The notes below the pieces were generated by a model. It was not told where the DNA came from and made no database searches. It saw only the letters and a program-made list of their open reading frames with translations. A DNA stretch of 64,000 nt from Bacteroidia bacterium (lineage in GTDB: Bacteria > Bacteroidota > Bacteroidia > Flavobacteriales > Flavobacteriaceae), in assembly GCA_030427865.1 (NCBI GenBank), contig JAUICK010000006.1:105567-169566 (forward strand). The letters run 5' to 3'. Below, piece by piece: positions 50,797 through 61,362 of the stretch. Both the position numbers and the translations under genes were made by a program. Position 1 is the first letter of the stretch, and every line of letters begins with the position of its first letter.

Positions 50797-52860
50797 ATGA
50801 ATCATTTAAGTAAATATTTAATTTTACTGAGTCTTTTTTTGGGGTTTCATACTTATTCACAAAAAAAGAAAATTGATAGTCTTAAAAATGAATTAATTCT
50901 TCATCAACAAAAAGATACTAATAAAGTAAACGTACTAAATGAGTTGGCTTATTTGTATCGTAACAAAGATTTTAATAAAACTATAAACTATTTAGAGCGC
51001 TCAAAAAGTTTAGCAGATTCTTTAAAGTATATTAAAGGGAAAGCAAAAGGTATTTATATAAAAGGAATAGTACAAAGGTCTCAATCAAAAATCGATAAAG
51101 GTTTTCAATATATAAATGAAGCCCTTCTGTTATATAAAAAAATTAATAATAAATTAGGAATAGCAAAATGTTATAATAGTTTGGGTATTCTTTATTATTA
51201 TAAAGGTAATAAAAAAGAAGCTATTCAATTTTACAATAAAGCGTTAACAATTTATGAAGAAATTAATAACAAAATTAGAGTAGCTTTTTGTTTTAATAAT
51301 TTAGGAGCTATATACAGTGATAAAGGAAATTATCTTATGGCTTTGGATTACTATAATCAATCTTTTAACATAGCAGAAAAAAACAATCATACTGACCTTA
51401 TGAATAGGTCTTTAGGAAATATAGGTAGTATTTATTTTTATCAAGAAAATTATGATAAAGCAGAAAGCATATATGAAAAATTATTAAAAAATTTAAAGAA
51501 TTCTGACAAAAAGACTATTGCTAGAACTTACAGTAATTTAGGTTTAATTTATAAAGAAAAAAAGAGTTTGAAAAAAGCTTTTGAAACACTTAATAAGGCT
51601 GTAATAATTTATAAAGAAATAAATAATGAATTTGATTTAACCTCACCTTTAAATAATATTGGAGATGTTTTTTTAGAGCAAGGAAAATACAACTTTGCTT
51701 ATCAATATTTTAAAAAAGCGACAAAGATTGGTTTAAAGGTTAAGAATCAACGAGCATTATGCGTTTCTTACTTAGGCTTGGCAAAAATATATGTAAATCA
51801 AAAACAATATAATAATGCTTTAAATAATGCTTTACAAAGTAAAACTTTATCAAATAAATTAGACTTATTAAATTATCAAAGAGATGTACAGCAACTACTT
51901 TCTAAAATTTATAGTAAAATAGGTAACTACAAACAGGCTTATATTAGTCATCAAGAATTTAAAAAACTAAACGATAGTATCTTCAATAAAAAAAACATAG
52001 AAAAAATTGCACAATTAGAATCTGAATATAAATACAAACAAGAATTAGATTCTGCAAAAATTAAAGAATTACAGTTAGCAGAAACAGTTAAAATAGCTTC
52101 TAAAAACTTAGAAAAATCACAACAAAATCTACTTATTGGCATAATTATATTTTTAATTTTACTTTTAATTTTAGGTTTTTATGTATTTATCTTAAAATAC
52201 AAGAACATAAAAACAAAAGCCCAAAATATAATCACAGAACAAAAGTTATTACGCTCTCAAATGACACCTCATTTTATTTTTAATTCACTTTCTGTATTAC
52301 AAGGTATGATTTTAAACAATGAACAAAAAAATGCAATATCATATCTTTCAAAATTTTCTAAACTTTTACGAACTGTTTTAGAAAATTCTAGATATAAAAA
52401 AGTACTTCTTATAGACGAATTAAAAGCCATTGAAAGTTTTATGGCACTCCAAAATTTAGCAATTAATCCTCCTTATAATTATAACCTTACAATTGATCCT
52501 GAAATTGATAAATCTAAATTAAAAATACCGCCAATGCTAATTCAGCCTTTTATAGAAAATGCTATAGAACATGCATTTCCTAATAAAAAAAAGGATAAAG
52601 AAATTAATATAAAAATTAGTTTTGAAGAGCAAAAACTATTTTGCAGAATAGAAGACAATGGTATTGGTATAAATCTAGATACACAAAAACACAATAAAGA
52701 TAAAAGTTCTTTAGCGACAACAATAACTTCTGAAAGATTAAAAATGCTATCTAAAGAATTTAAAACTTCTGGATCTATAGAAGTTAAAAACAAAAATATT
52801 TTTGGGCAACAAGGAACAATTGTTACATTAATAATTCCTTATAAAAAAGAAGCCGCTTAA
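50797..52860 (+). CDS. TPR-containing sensor histidine kinase, LytS/YehU type
   Basis: 687-aa membrane sensor. Signal-like N-terminus (LILLSLFLGFHTYSQ), about ten tetratricopeptide repeats (for example AKCYNSLGILYYYKGNKKEA) making a predicted periplasmic sensor, a coiled coil, a membrane helix near 445-468 (IGIIIFLILLLILGFYVF), then a kinase with RSQMTPHFIFNSLSVLQGM (histidine near 492), IENAIEHAFPNK and EDNGIGINL. It lacks an HWE/HisKA DHp domain, as is usual for the LytS group. It is followed without a gap by its response regulator gene. Confidence 0.94.
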   Translation: MNHLSKYLILLSLFLGFHTYSQKKKIDSLKNELILHQQKDTNKVNVLNELAYLYRNKDFNKTINYLERSKSLADSLKYIKGKAKGIYIKGIVQRSQSKIDKGFQYINEALLLYKKINNKLGIAKCYNSLGILYYYKGNKKEAIQFYNKALTIYEEINNKIRVAFCFNNLGAIYSDKGNYLMALDYYNQSFNIAEKNNHTDLMNRSLGNIGSIYFYQENYDKAESIYEKLLKNLKNSDKKTIARTYSNLGLIYKEKKSLKKAFETLNKAVIIYKEINNEFDLTSPLNNIGDVFLEQGKYNFAYQYFKKATKIGLKVKNQRALCVSYLGLAKIYVNQKQYNNALNNALQSKTLSNKLDLLNYQRDVQQLLSKIYSKIGNYKQAYISHQEFKKLNDSIFNKKNIEKIAQLESEYKYKQELDSAKIKELQLAETVKIASKNLEKSQQNLLIGIIIFLILLLILGFYVFILKYKNIKTKAQNIITEQKLLRSQMTPHFIFNSLSVLQGMILNNEQKNAISYLSKFSKLLRTVLENSRYKKVLLIDELKAIESFMALQNLAINPPYNYNLTIDPEIDKSKLKIPPMLIQPFIENAIEHAFPNKKKDKEINIKISFEEQKLFCRIEDNGIGINLDTQKHNKDKSSLATTITSERLKMLSKEFKTSGSIEVKNKNIFGQQGTIVTLIIPYKKEAA

Positions 52861-53598
52861 ATGAAAACTTTACTTGTAGAAGATAAAAAACACATTAGAA
52901 AAGGGTTAATACATTTATTAAATTCTTTAGAAAATAACATTATAGTTATAGGCGAATGCGAATCTGTAAAAGAAGCAGTTATCGTTGCTAATGCATGTAA
53001 ACCAGAATTAATCTTTTTAGATATTAATCTTACTGACGGAACTGGGTTTGATTTTTTAAACCAAACAGAACATCTTAACTTTAAGGTTATATTTATTACA
53101 GCCTATCAAGAACATGCTTTAAAAGCTCTAAAAATTGGTGCTGTAGATTACCTTTTAAAACCCGTAGACAAAGAAGAACTTAAAGAAGCAATAGTAAAAG
53201 TACATAAACTTTCTATTGAAACTCAAAAGCAACAGATACAATTAGCTAATAAAGTTTTAAAAAATGATAACAACACATTAATCTTATCATTACAAGATTC
53301 ATATCAAATAATAGATTTAAAGGATTTAATGTACTGCGAATCTGATAAAGGATATACTACATTTTATATGATAAATGGAAAAAAACATCTAGCTTCTAAA
53401 CCAATTAAAGAATTTGAAGAACAATTAACACAACATTCGTTTACAAGACCTCATCAATCTTTTATGGTTAATCTAAAACTTATAGAAAAGTATGACAAAT
53501 CTGGAATTATTTATCTAAAAAACGGGGCAAAAATTCCTGTTTCCGTAAGAAAAAAAGACGGTTTTATAACTCGTCTTTTTAACTGGAATAGCAAATAA
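52861..53598 (+). CDS. LytTR response regulator
   Basis: 245-aa cytoplasmic regulator. Receiver domain with LLVEDKK, phosphoacceptor D54 (IFLDINLTDG), ITAY and DYLLKPVDKEE, then a LytTR DNA-binding domain (IIDLKDLMYCESDKGYTTFY, FTRPHQSFMVNLKLIEKYD). The ATG directly follows the kinase stop codon, so the two are co-translated. DNA-target direct repeats were not located with certainty. It probably regulates the nearby LRR genes, an inference from position. Confidence 0.95.
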   Translation: MKTLLVEDKKHIRKGLIHLLNSLENNIIVIGECESVKEAVIVANACKPELIFLDINLTDGTGFDFLNQTEHLNFKVIFITAYQEHALKALKIGAVDYLLKPVDKEELKEAIVKVHKLSIETQKQQIQLANKVLKNDNNTLILSLQDSYQIIDLKDLMYCESDKGYTTFYMINGKKHLASKPIKEFEEQLTQHSFTRPHQSFMVNLKLIEKYDKSGIIYLKNGAKIPVSVRKKDGFITRLFNWNSK

Positions 53599-53757
53599 TT
53601 ATTTTATTTACAAACGCTTTTCCCTCATAACTTAACACTTATAAACTTATATGCAACTAAAATATATTCTCTATTTTAGGTTATACTTATAAAAAATAGT
53701 TTAGCTCAAAAAAGCTGTGAAAATCAATAATTAAACATTTTATATCAGCAATAAAAA

Positions 53758-56325
53758 TTGGGTAATAAAAAGTATTTATTTTTTTTCTTATTAATTTTTT
53801 TTATCTCTCTTTTAGGTTTTACCCAAGAACCTATCTATAAACATTTTGGTGTAGATGATGGTCTCCCAAGTTCAGAGATTTTTGATATATATCAAGATAA
53901 ACAAGGATATATTCTTTTCGCAACAGACAAGGGTGTTTCACGATATAATGGGTACGAGTTTGAAAATTTCGGAAGCAAAGATGGGCTTCCAGGAAATGTA
54001 ATCTTACGTTTTTATCCACAAGAAAACGGGCAAATTTGGGGATATGCTCATCATACTAAATCTTTATTCTTTTTTAATGAAAATTTCGATGGATTTACTA
54101 CTTATCAACACAATGATATTTTAAAAAAAGAATTATCAAAATCAGGAATTTTAAAAAGTCTATATGTAGATAAAAACAATACGATTTATATTGGTGGTAA
54201 AGGTATAAACGGATTGTTACTAATCAAAAAAAACGGAAAAGTTGAAAGACAATATTTTGATAAACCAACATCCAATAAAAAGCCTGAAAAATATATTGTT
54301 TTAAGCAAACAATTAAATAATAGCACTTCATATTTTGTCAAATCAGATATAACAGAATTGAATGATAATTTTATTATTTGTAAAGGGTATTCAGAAGCTG
54401 GTGCTCATTTAGAAGTTCTATGGCTTACTAATAAAGAGAAAGCTGTTTTTTTAAATAATCGTTTTATAAAAATAATAAGCAGTAACAACAAAACAGTTAC
54501 AATTAATAATAACCAAACAGCAATTGGTATAAAAAAAATAGACCTCAATAATTTTTTTGCTGGATACCACTATGGAGGAGCCAAAATAATAAATGACAAA
54601 GGAGAAATAATAAAAGAATACTTAAAGGGTAAATCTGTTACAAATTTTTTAAAAGACCATGAAGGAGGGTATTGGTTTACCACACTAAACTCTGGAGTCT
54701 ATTATGTTAAAAAGCCAAATATTTTAGTTTTAAAACAACCTAAAGAAAATAAGTTTCCACATATTAATTCTTTAGCAAAAAGACAAAAAGAGTTGTTAAT
54801 TGGTTACAAGAATGGAGATTTTGCCAGAATAAAAACTAATAGACAAATAAAATTTAAAAAAGCTAATAAAATATTTCCTCCTGCTCTTGTCGAGTATGAT
54901 TCTTTATTAAATAAAGAATATGTTTATATGAATGGTAACATACATATAAATAATCAACAAACAGAAAACCTTTACGCAATAAAGCTTTCTGAACCTTCTT
55001 TGCAAGGTAAATTATTTTCTACTAATTCTGGTGGTTTTTATGAGATAAATAAAAAGAAATTATACAAATTCCCATACAGAACTTTAGACGTTAGTATCTC
55101 AAAAAAAGACACATTAATAGCCTCTCCTCTTGGAGTATTTAAAAAGAATAAAGAGCAAATCATCCCTTATTCTAAAAACAATAAATTATTAAACTACAGG
55201 TCGGATGATATAGATGTTAATGAAAAATTAAATCATTTTTTTATAGCTACTCAAGGCGCAGGAGTTGTTATTCTTGGAGACAGTATTTTTAACATCTCAG
55301 AAAAACATGGATTAACAAGTAATACTGTTAACGAAATATTACTTGAGAATGACTCTACCTTATGGGCTTGTACTAATAAAGGGCTCAATAAAATTATTTT
55401 AAAAGACAATGAGTATAAAGTAATAAGCATTAATAAAAATACTGGTTTAGTAAGTAATGAAGTAGAAGATGTAGAAATTATTAATGATACTCTATGGATT
55501 GGCACTAAAAATGGCCTATGTTACTTACCTAAAAAAGATTTAAGTAATAAAAATCAAGAAAACGTTTATCTGAAAATAAAAAAAATTAAAGTTAACGATA
55601 CAGATTACAATACTAATAAATCATTAAAATTAAGTTATCAAGAAAATAAAATTACTTTTATTGTAGAAGGCATTTCATATGTTAACAATAACTTAGAATA
55701 TCTATATCGACTAAAAGAGGTAGATAAAAAATGGTCTATTACAAAAAATAGAACAATTAGTTTTCCGAATCTTAAAAGTGGTAAATATACTTTTCAAGTA
55801 AAAACTTGTAAAAAAGATAAATGCGATAAAGTAAACCATTTAGAATATAATTTTATAATAAAACCTCCTTTTTGGAAATCTATTTGGTTTTATTTTTTAT
55901 GCTTTTTTATATTAATTGGAATATTTTATAGCTTCTTTAAAATTCGTGTATTAACATATAATAAAGATGTTAGTAGAGAAATTATGCGCCTACTGTTAAA
56001 AAAACTAAAGCCAAAAGAAAAGTTCATTGAGGTTAGAGCCAATGGAGAAGATCTAAAAATTCATAGCAATAAAATACTTTATGTAAAATCTTCAGGTAAC
56101 TATATAGATATTATAACCTTAGAAAAAAATTACACAATTCGATGTAAAATAGGCGACTTTATAAAATTAACACCAGATTCATTAGAGTTTTTAAGAGTAC
56201 ATCGTTCTTATATTATAAGAATTGATAAAGTAACTGGCAAATCAAAAAAAGCAGTTACTATAGAAAACACTATTATACCCGTAGGAGAAACATATTTAAC
56301 TCAGTTAAACAAAATACACTTCTAA
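53758..56325 (+). CDS. beta-propeller sensor fused to a membrane helix and a LytTR DNA-binding domain
   Basis: 855-aa protein. Signal peptide (YLFFFLLIFFISLLGFTQ), then a long propeller region of two-component-regulator type (DGLPSSEIFDIYQDKQGYIL, LWACTNKGLNKI, LWIGTKNGLCYLP), a Y_Y_Y-like beta domain (YLYRLKEVDKKW, SGKYTFQVKTC), a membrane helix at about 708-728 and a C-terminal LytTR domain at about 755-850 (NKILYVKSSGNYIDIITLEK, LEFLRVHRSYIIRIDKV). It has no kinase or receiver domain, so it would be a membrane-bound one-component regulator. The start is TTG at 53758: an in-frame stop lies two codons upstream and no early ATG exists. Confidence 0.88.
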   Translation: MGNKKYLFFFLLIFFISLLGFTQEPIYKHFGVDDGLPSSEIFDIYQDKQGYILFATDKGVSRYNGYEFENFGSKDGLPGNVILRFYPQENGQIWGYAHHTKSLFFFNENFDGFTTYQHNDILKKELSKSGILKSLYVDKNNTIYIGGKGINGLLLIKKNGKVERQYFDKPTSNKKPEKYIVLSKQLNNSTSYFVKSDITELNDNFIICKGYSEAGAHLEVLWLTNKEKAVFLNNRFIKIISSNNKTVTINNNQTAIGIKKIDLNNFFAGYHYGGAKIINDKGEIIKEYLKGKSVTNFLKDHEGGYWFTTLNSGVYYVKKPNILVLKQPKENKFPHINSLAKRQKELLIGYKNGDFARIKTNRQIKFKKANKIFPPALVEYDSLLNKEYVYMNGNIHINNQQTENLYAIKLSEPSLQGKLFSTNSGGFYEINKKKLYKFPYRTLDVSISKKDTLIASPLGVFKKNKEQIIPYSKNNKLLNYRSDDIDVNEKLNHFFIATQGAGVVILGDSIFNISEKHGLTSNTVNEILLENDSTLWACTNKGLNKIILKDNEYKVISINKNTGLVSNEVEDVEIINDTLWIGTKNGLCYLPKKDLSNKNQENVYLKIKKIKVNDTDYNTNKSLKLSYQENKITFIVEGISYVNNNLEYLYRLKEVDKKWSITKNRTISFPNLKSGKYTFQVKTCKKDKCDKVNHLEYNFIIKPPFWKSIWFYFLCFFILIGIFYSFFKIRVLTYNKDVSREIMRLLLKKLKPKEKFIEVRANGEDLKIHSNKILYVKSSGNYIDIITLEKNYTIRCKIGDFIKLTPDSLEFLRVHRSYIIRIDKVTGKSKKAVTIENTIIPVGETYLTQLNKIHF

Positions 56326-56770
56326 AAGGTAACTGAACTTAAATTACAAATTCTCAGTTTTTACATACAAGCTGTAATTCTAACGCATCATATTTCACAT
56401 AGAACTTTAGTCTTTCTAACAATAATAATTTTGATTGGACAGATGGAGGTTTAACTAAAATTTTAACTAACGTAGATAGAAGCAGAATAAATATTACTTA
56501 AAACAGAAGTATATTATTTTTCTCAATCGAAAAAAAGCAGTAAAAAACACTTATTTTTTATAGCCAAACTAACTACATATTTTACTTTTTTAAATGCCTT
56601 TTTATAGGTAATAGATGTTATTTCTATTCGTTCTCTATTTATCTAAAAAAGATTAGTAAAAACTCATCACTATTTTAAATGCGTTTATCACAAATACTAT
56701 ATCTATTAATAAAAATAACATGTATTAAATATTTTTGATTTTAATTTTTAATCCTACAAATATTTAATAA
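56326..56770 (+). other. 445-bp gap, possible gene remnant
   Basis: No complete gene is visible. In one + frame, 56406-56501 reads NFSLSNNNNFDWTDGGLTKI then LTNVDRSRINIT and a stop, which looks like the end of a lost coding sequence, perhaps related to the neighbouring LRR proteins. The remaining 270 bp to the LRR gene are AT-rich and probably hold its promoter. Confidence 0.4.
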
Positions 56771-58006
56771 ATGAAAAAAACATTACTTACTTTTATTACT
56801 TTAACATTAACATTTGTTAGTTACTCACAAAACTTTGTTTACAACAATGTTTCTTACACTATTACCTCTACTGCAAACTTAGAAGTTCAAGCTTATAGTT
56901 ATAATACAGCAGGCGGAACTACTGTAAATTTACCAGCTTCTGTAGTATATAATTCAGTTTCTTATAGTGTTACTAAAATTTATCAAAATACGTTTAAAGA
57001 TAAAAATTTAACAAATGTTACTTTACCCAGTTCTCTCATATCTATTGGAAACAGGGCATTTCAAGGTAACTCTATAACTAACATTACTATTCCCAATGGT
57101 GTTGTTACTATTGGTTATTCTGCTTTTAAAGATAACTCCCTAACAAATGTAAGTATTGCAAATTCTGTTACTACAATTAATAGTTCAGCTTTTGATAATA
57201 ATACTTTAACAAGTGTTACTATTCCAGATAGCGTAACTACTTTAGGTGAATTTGTTTTTAGAAATAACTTACTAACAAGTGTAGTTATTGGAAGTGGTAT
57301 TACTAGTCTTGATTCTGGTGTTTTTCAAAACAATAAATTAACAAGTATTACAATACCAAGTACAATTACTGAAATTGGTGGTCAAGTTTTCCTTCAAAAC
57401 GATTTAACTAATGTTACTATACCAAGTAACGTCACATCTATTGGTAATGGTGCTTTTCTTCAAAATGATTTAACTAATATCACAATTTCCGAAGGTGTCG
57501 CTAACATTGGATCATCTGCATTTCAGCTTAATAACTTAACAAGCATCACTATTCCTAGTAGTGTTACAAGCATAGGAACTGGAGCATTTACAAACAATTC
57601 TATAACCAGCGTTGTTTCTAAAATCATTAACCCACCAACATTACCAACTACAGCCTTTGGCGGCAGCGGTAATGGTGCTATTGATTTAACAATACCTTCT
57701 AATACATCTGCAGCATATACAGCAGCTCAATGGACAGGTTTTAACTCTGTTACAGAAGATGCATCTTTAAGCACTACAAATTTTGAATTAGAAAAAAAGG
57801 TAAAAATTCTTACAACTTCTTCTTATTTAAAAATAAAAACTTCTAACAACCTTAACTTACATAGTTATTCTATACACAATATTTCGGGTTCTAAAGTTGC
57901 TTCTGGCAATAAAAATGAAATACCAACATATTTTTTACCTAATGGCATCTATATTTTAAAACTAAGTTTCGATAAAGGAATCTTGATAAAAAAGTTTGTA
58001 AAGTAA
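56771..58006 (+). CDS. BspA-like leucine-rich repeat protein with type IX secretion tail
   Basis: 411-aa secreted protein. Signal peptide MKKTLLTFITLTLTFVSYSQ; about eight LRR_5 repeats of roughly 23 residues (NNTLTSVTIPDSVTTLGEFV pattern, ITSIGNGAF) between residues 55 and 300; then a C-terminal domain YSIHNISGSKVASGNKNEIP, FLPNGIYILKLSFDKGILIK, KFVK, the T9SS type A sorting signal. It should be exported and placed at the cell surface; BspA-like repeats can bind host or matrix proteins, but the ligand here is unknown. Confidence 0.9.
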   Translation: MKKTLLTFITLTLTFVSYSQNFVYNNVSYTITSTANLEVQAYSYNTAGGTTVNLPASVVYNSVSYSVTKIYQNTFKDKNLTNVTLPSSLISIGNRAFQGNSITNITIPNGVVTIGYSAFKDNSLTNVSIANSVTTINSSAFDNNTLTSVTIPDSVTTLGEFVFRNNLLTSVVIGSGITSLDSGVFQNNKLTSITIPSTITEIGGQVFLQNDLTNVTIPSNVTSIGNGAFLQNDLTNITISEGVANIGSSAFQLNNLTSITIPSSVTSIGTGAFTNNSITSVVSKIINPPTLPTTAFGGSGNGAIDLTIPSNTSAAYTAAQWTGFNSVTEDASLSTTNFELEKKVKILTTSSYLKIKTSNNLNLHSYSIHNISGSKVASGNKNEIPTYFLPNGIYILKLSFDKGILIKKFVK

Positions 58007-58057
58007 ATAATTAAAATACTGTTCAAGCACTCAACTCATAAACAAACAACTATAAAA

Positions 58058-61000
58058 ATGAAAAAAACAGTTCTTACATTAATAATTTTATTTGCAAATA
58101 TTATAGGGTATTCGCAATTTACAGATAATAATCACATCACCTACAGTATAACATCTACTTTACCCAATACAGTCGAAATTACAGGTTACGATGCTTCTTT
58201 AGGTGGAGCAAATGTAAATATACCAGCAGTAGTAACCAATGGAGGTATTTCATATAATGTTACAAGTATTGGTACAGCAGCTTTTTTTAATAAAGGATTA
58301 ACAAGTGTTTCTATACCAGATGGAGTAACAAACATAGAAACAGTAGCTTTTAGAGCTAATCAACTTACAAATGTTACTATTCCTAATAGCGTTATAACAA
58401 TTGGAATTGGAGCTTTTGTTTCTAACCCACAATTAACAAGTGTTGTTTTTGGTAGTAGTGTTTCTTCTATTGGAGACAGTGCTTTTGGAGGATGTGCATT
58501 AACTCATATAGTTATTCCTGATAGTGTTACCAGTATTGGTAATACTACTTTTGCTAATAATCAATTGGTAAGTGTTACCATAGGTAGTAATGTAAATAGT
58601 ATCGGAACAGGTGCTTTTGCTGGTAATACTTCTACTTTAAATAATTTTACATCTAAAGCTGTTACACCTCCTACTATAACTACTGGCGGAACTGGAGATA
58701 CATTTAACCCTGGTAACCCTGGCGGCGATCGCAGTGGAATTAATTTAGTAATTCCTGCAGGAACTTCTTCTACTTATACAACATCATTGTGGACTGATTT
58801 TGCAACTGTTGTAGAATCTACACCACAACTTGATGCAACTTTTAGTATAGTAGGAGGTAATAAATTACAGATGATTTTAAATCAAGGTGCCACATTTCAA
58901 TTCTCAGAAAACTATTCGAATGCACAAAATGCTTTTTCTGTAATAGTAAAAAATGTTTACAATAATTTACCTTCACCTGGTGGGTTAACAAATGCAACAG
59001 GGTTAACATTCTCTTCTTCAGCTGGAAAAACAGGTACATCTATACAAATGGGAACTTATGGGCTTACATTTGGTCCTTTTGTACATACTACAGATGAAGT
59101 AATTAATTTTTCTTTAGCTGCTGGTGCAACTATTGTTAATGGAGAAACTATAACAATTCCTGCTGGTACAATAGTGCAAAGTGCAGGTACTTATGGAGCT
59201 AGTCAAACATTTAATTCTGGTCCTTATACTGCTGTTATTGCGAACAGCCCATATACAGGGGTAGCTGCGACAATGATAACTCCTACATCTACCCCTACAG
59301 TAACAACAACAGCTCCAAGTGGGGTTGGCATTACTTCTGCTACCTTAGCAGGTAATGTTACTTCAAATGGAGGGGCAACAGTTGTAGAAAGAGGTATTGT
59401 ATATGCTAAAACATCAGATAATTCTAACCCTTTAATTGGTGGGTCTGGAGTAAATAAAGATGCTAATGGAGCGGGAGCTGGGGTTTTCTCTAAGTCTATA
59501 ACAGGTTTAGCGGCTGGAACTCAATATTCATTTAAAGCTTATGCTATCAATTCAGTTGGCACAAGTTATGGTGCAATTTCAACATTTACTACTACTGGAA
59601 AAGGTTGGACAGGAGCTACAAATATAGATTGGGCTACAACAAGTAATTGGTCTGGAAATACAATTCCTACTACAACAGATAATGTTATCATTCCAAATGT
59701 AGTTAACAAACCTATAATTAGCTCTAATACAGCTGCTGTTGCTAATAACATTACAATAGACGCTTCTTCTTCTCTTACAGTAAATAGTGGGGGTTCTTTA
59801 ATTATTGATGGTACAGCAACTGTAAATGGAGATTTTGTTTATAAAGTAAATGTTAATGATACTAATTGGCATTTGGTTTCATCGCCAGTTTCTGGAGAGC
59901 AATTTGATGATACTTGGAATGACGCAAATGGAATTAATACAGGTGGTACTGGTAGTAATGAAGCTGTTGCTTCTTACATAAATACAAGTGATGCTGATGG
60001 TGATTGGGTATATTACCAAAATAATGCTGGGGCTACAAATTTTGGAGCTGGTATTGGGTATTCAATGAAAAGAACTGGTGCTGGAAATTATACATTTACA
60101 GGTACATTTCCTGCCCCTCCAATAAATCCAACTATTACTGCCAATGATATTGGAGGCGCTAATGAAAATAGATGGAATTTAATTGGTAATCCATTTCCAG
60201 CTCATATAAATGTAGCGAGTTTTTTAGCCGCAAATACAACGCCCTTAACAGATACTCATGAAAGTGTTTATGTCTGGAATGCAAACACTTCTCAATATCA
60301 ACCCTTAACGACAGGTTTTATTCACCCTGGTCAAGGTTTTTTCGTAAATTCTAATATAGCGTCAACTTCTGTAACTCTTACAAAAGCAATGCAAAGTGAT
60401 CAGAATGGAGTTACATTTTACAGAACAAACACCCCTAAAATTAGTTTAATTCTTAATAATGAAAATCAGAAAAAGTCTACAGAAATTAACTATTTATCTG
60501 AGAAAACTAAAGGTTTAGACCCAAGCTTTGATATTGGTACTTTTACTGGGCAATCATCTAATTTTAATATTTACACTCAACTAGTTAACAATAATAAAGG
60601 TGTTAATTTTATGAAACAAGCATTACCAGATACTGATTATGAAAATATGATAATTCCTGTTGGTGTAAACTCTGAAGCAAATAAAGAAATTACTTTTACA
60701 ATAAATTCTTCAAACTTTCCCTCAGGAATAAAAATCTTCTTAGAAGATAGAGCAACCAATACTTTTACAAGATTAGATGAAGAAAATAGTAATTACAAAA
60801 TTATACCATCTACAACACTAAGTGGTATTGGAAGATTCTTTTTGCACACTACATCAAATATATTAAACAGTAAAGATTTAACTTTAGAAAACATTAGTGT
60901 TTTTAAAACTAAAAAATCTACATTAAGAATTGTTGGTTTACAGAATAATAAAACTTCTATAAAATTGTACAACACTCTTGGAAAACAAGTATTTACTACA

Positions 61001-61117
61001 TCAATTAAAGTCAATGCCATTACAGATATTTTATTACCAAAATTAAGCGCTGGTGTTTATGTTGTTCATCTACAAACCTCTAAAGGTAAATTGAACAAAA
61101 GAATAATTTTAGAATAA
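58058..61117 (+). CDS. large BspA-like LRR protein with fibronectin-like and T9SS sorting domains
   Basis: 1019-aa secreted protein. Signal peptide [23 protein letters not shown]_5 repeats to about residue 190 ([20 protein letters not shown] style); a beta-rich middle domain; a fibronectin III-like stretch around 410-510 ([40 protein letters not shown]); a beta-helix-like segment ([20 protein letters not shown]); and a C-terminal sorting domain ([20 protein letters not shown]). It lies 51 bp after its LRR neighbour, from which it may descend by duplication at the N-terminus. Confidence 0.92.
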   Translation: MKKTVLTLIILFANIIGYSQFTDNNHITYSITSTLPNTVEITGYDASLGGANVNIPAVVTNGGISYNVTSIGTAAFFNKGLTSVSIPDGVTNIETVAFRANQLTNVTIPNSVITIGIGAFVSNPQLTSVVFGSSVSSIGDSAFGGCALTHIVIPDSVTSIGNTTFANNQLVSVTIGSNVNSIGTGAFAGNTSTLNNFTSKAVTPPTITTGGTGDTFNPGNPGGDRSGINLVIPAGTSSTYTTSLWTDFATVVESTPQLDATFSIVGGNKLQMILNQGATFQFSENYSNAQNAFSVIVKNVYNNLPSPGGLTNATGLTFSSSAGKTGTSIQMGTYGLTFGPFVHTTDEVINFSLAAGATIVNGETITIPAGTIVQSAGTYGASQTFNSGPYTAVIANSPYTGVAATMITPTSTPTVTTTAPSGVGITSATLAGNVTSNGGATVVERGIVYAKTSDNSNPLIGGSGVNKDANGAGAGVFSKSITGLAAGTQYSFKAYAINSVGTSYGAISTFTTTGKGWTGATNIDWATTSNWSGNTIPTTTDNVIIPNVVNKPIISSNTAAVANNITIDASSSLTVNSGGSLIIDGTATVNGDFVYKVNVNDTNWHLVSSPVSGEQFDDTWNDANGINTGGTGSNEAVASYINTSDADGDWVYYQNNAGATNFGAGIGYSMKRTGAGNYTFTGTFPAPPINPTITANDIGGANENRWNLIGNPFPAHINVASFLAANTTPLTDTHESVYVWNANTSQYQPLTTGFIHPGQGFFVNSNIASTSVTLTKAMQSDQNGVTFYRTNTPKISLILNNENQKKSTEINYLSEKTKGLDPSFDIGTFTGQSSNFNIYTQLVNNNKGVNFMKQALPDTDYENMIIPVGVNSEANKEITFTINSSNFPSGIKIFLEDRATNTFTRLDEENSNYKIIPSTTLSGIGRFFLHTTSNILNSKDLTLENISVFKTKKSTLRIVGLQNNKTSIKLYNTLGKQVFTTSIKVNAITDILLPKLSAGVYVVHLQTSKGKLNKRIILE

Positions 61118-61141
61118 CAACAGCTTTAAACGCATTTTACC

Positions 61142-61321
61142 ATGAAAAAACAGATAAAAAATACTCAAGATAAATCTCATTCAATTACTCGTAAACAAGC
61201 AATTAAAAAAATAGGAAATTACAGTAAGTATGCAGCTCTTACTGCTTTAGGTACTTACATGATTTTAAACCCTCAAAAAGCTCAAGCAGCTTCTCCAGAA
61301 ACTCCTGGAGATGGATTTTAA
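61142..61321 (+). CDS. 59-aa secreted peptide precursor with PGDGF end
   Basis: The start ATG at 61142 is 24 bp after the LRR stop codon. The N-terminus is basic (MKKQIKNTQDKSHSITRKQ), then a hydrophobic stretch YAALTALGTYMILNPQKAQA ends in an AQA-AS cleavage-like site, leaving a predicted mature peptide of only about 10 residues, ASPETPGDGF. The TRKQAIKK part resembles the basic N-terminus of exported or Tat-like substrates but the twin arginine is not complete. Its tiny, acidic end peptide suggests a signal or modified peptide. No homolog is recalled with confidence. Confidence 0.6.
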   Translation: MKKQIKNTQDKSHSITRKQAIKKIGNYSKYAALTALGTYMILNPQKAQAASPETPGDGF

Positions 61322-61362
61322 ATTAGAATCATAGAAAAACCTATTAAAGAATAAAATTTTCA

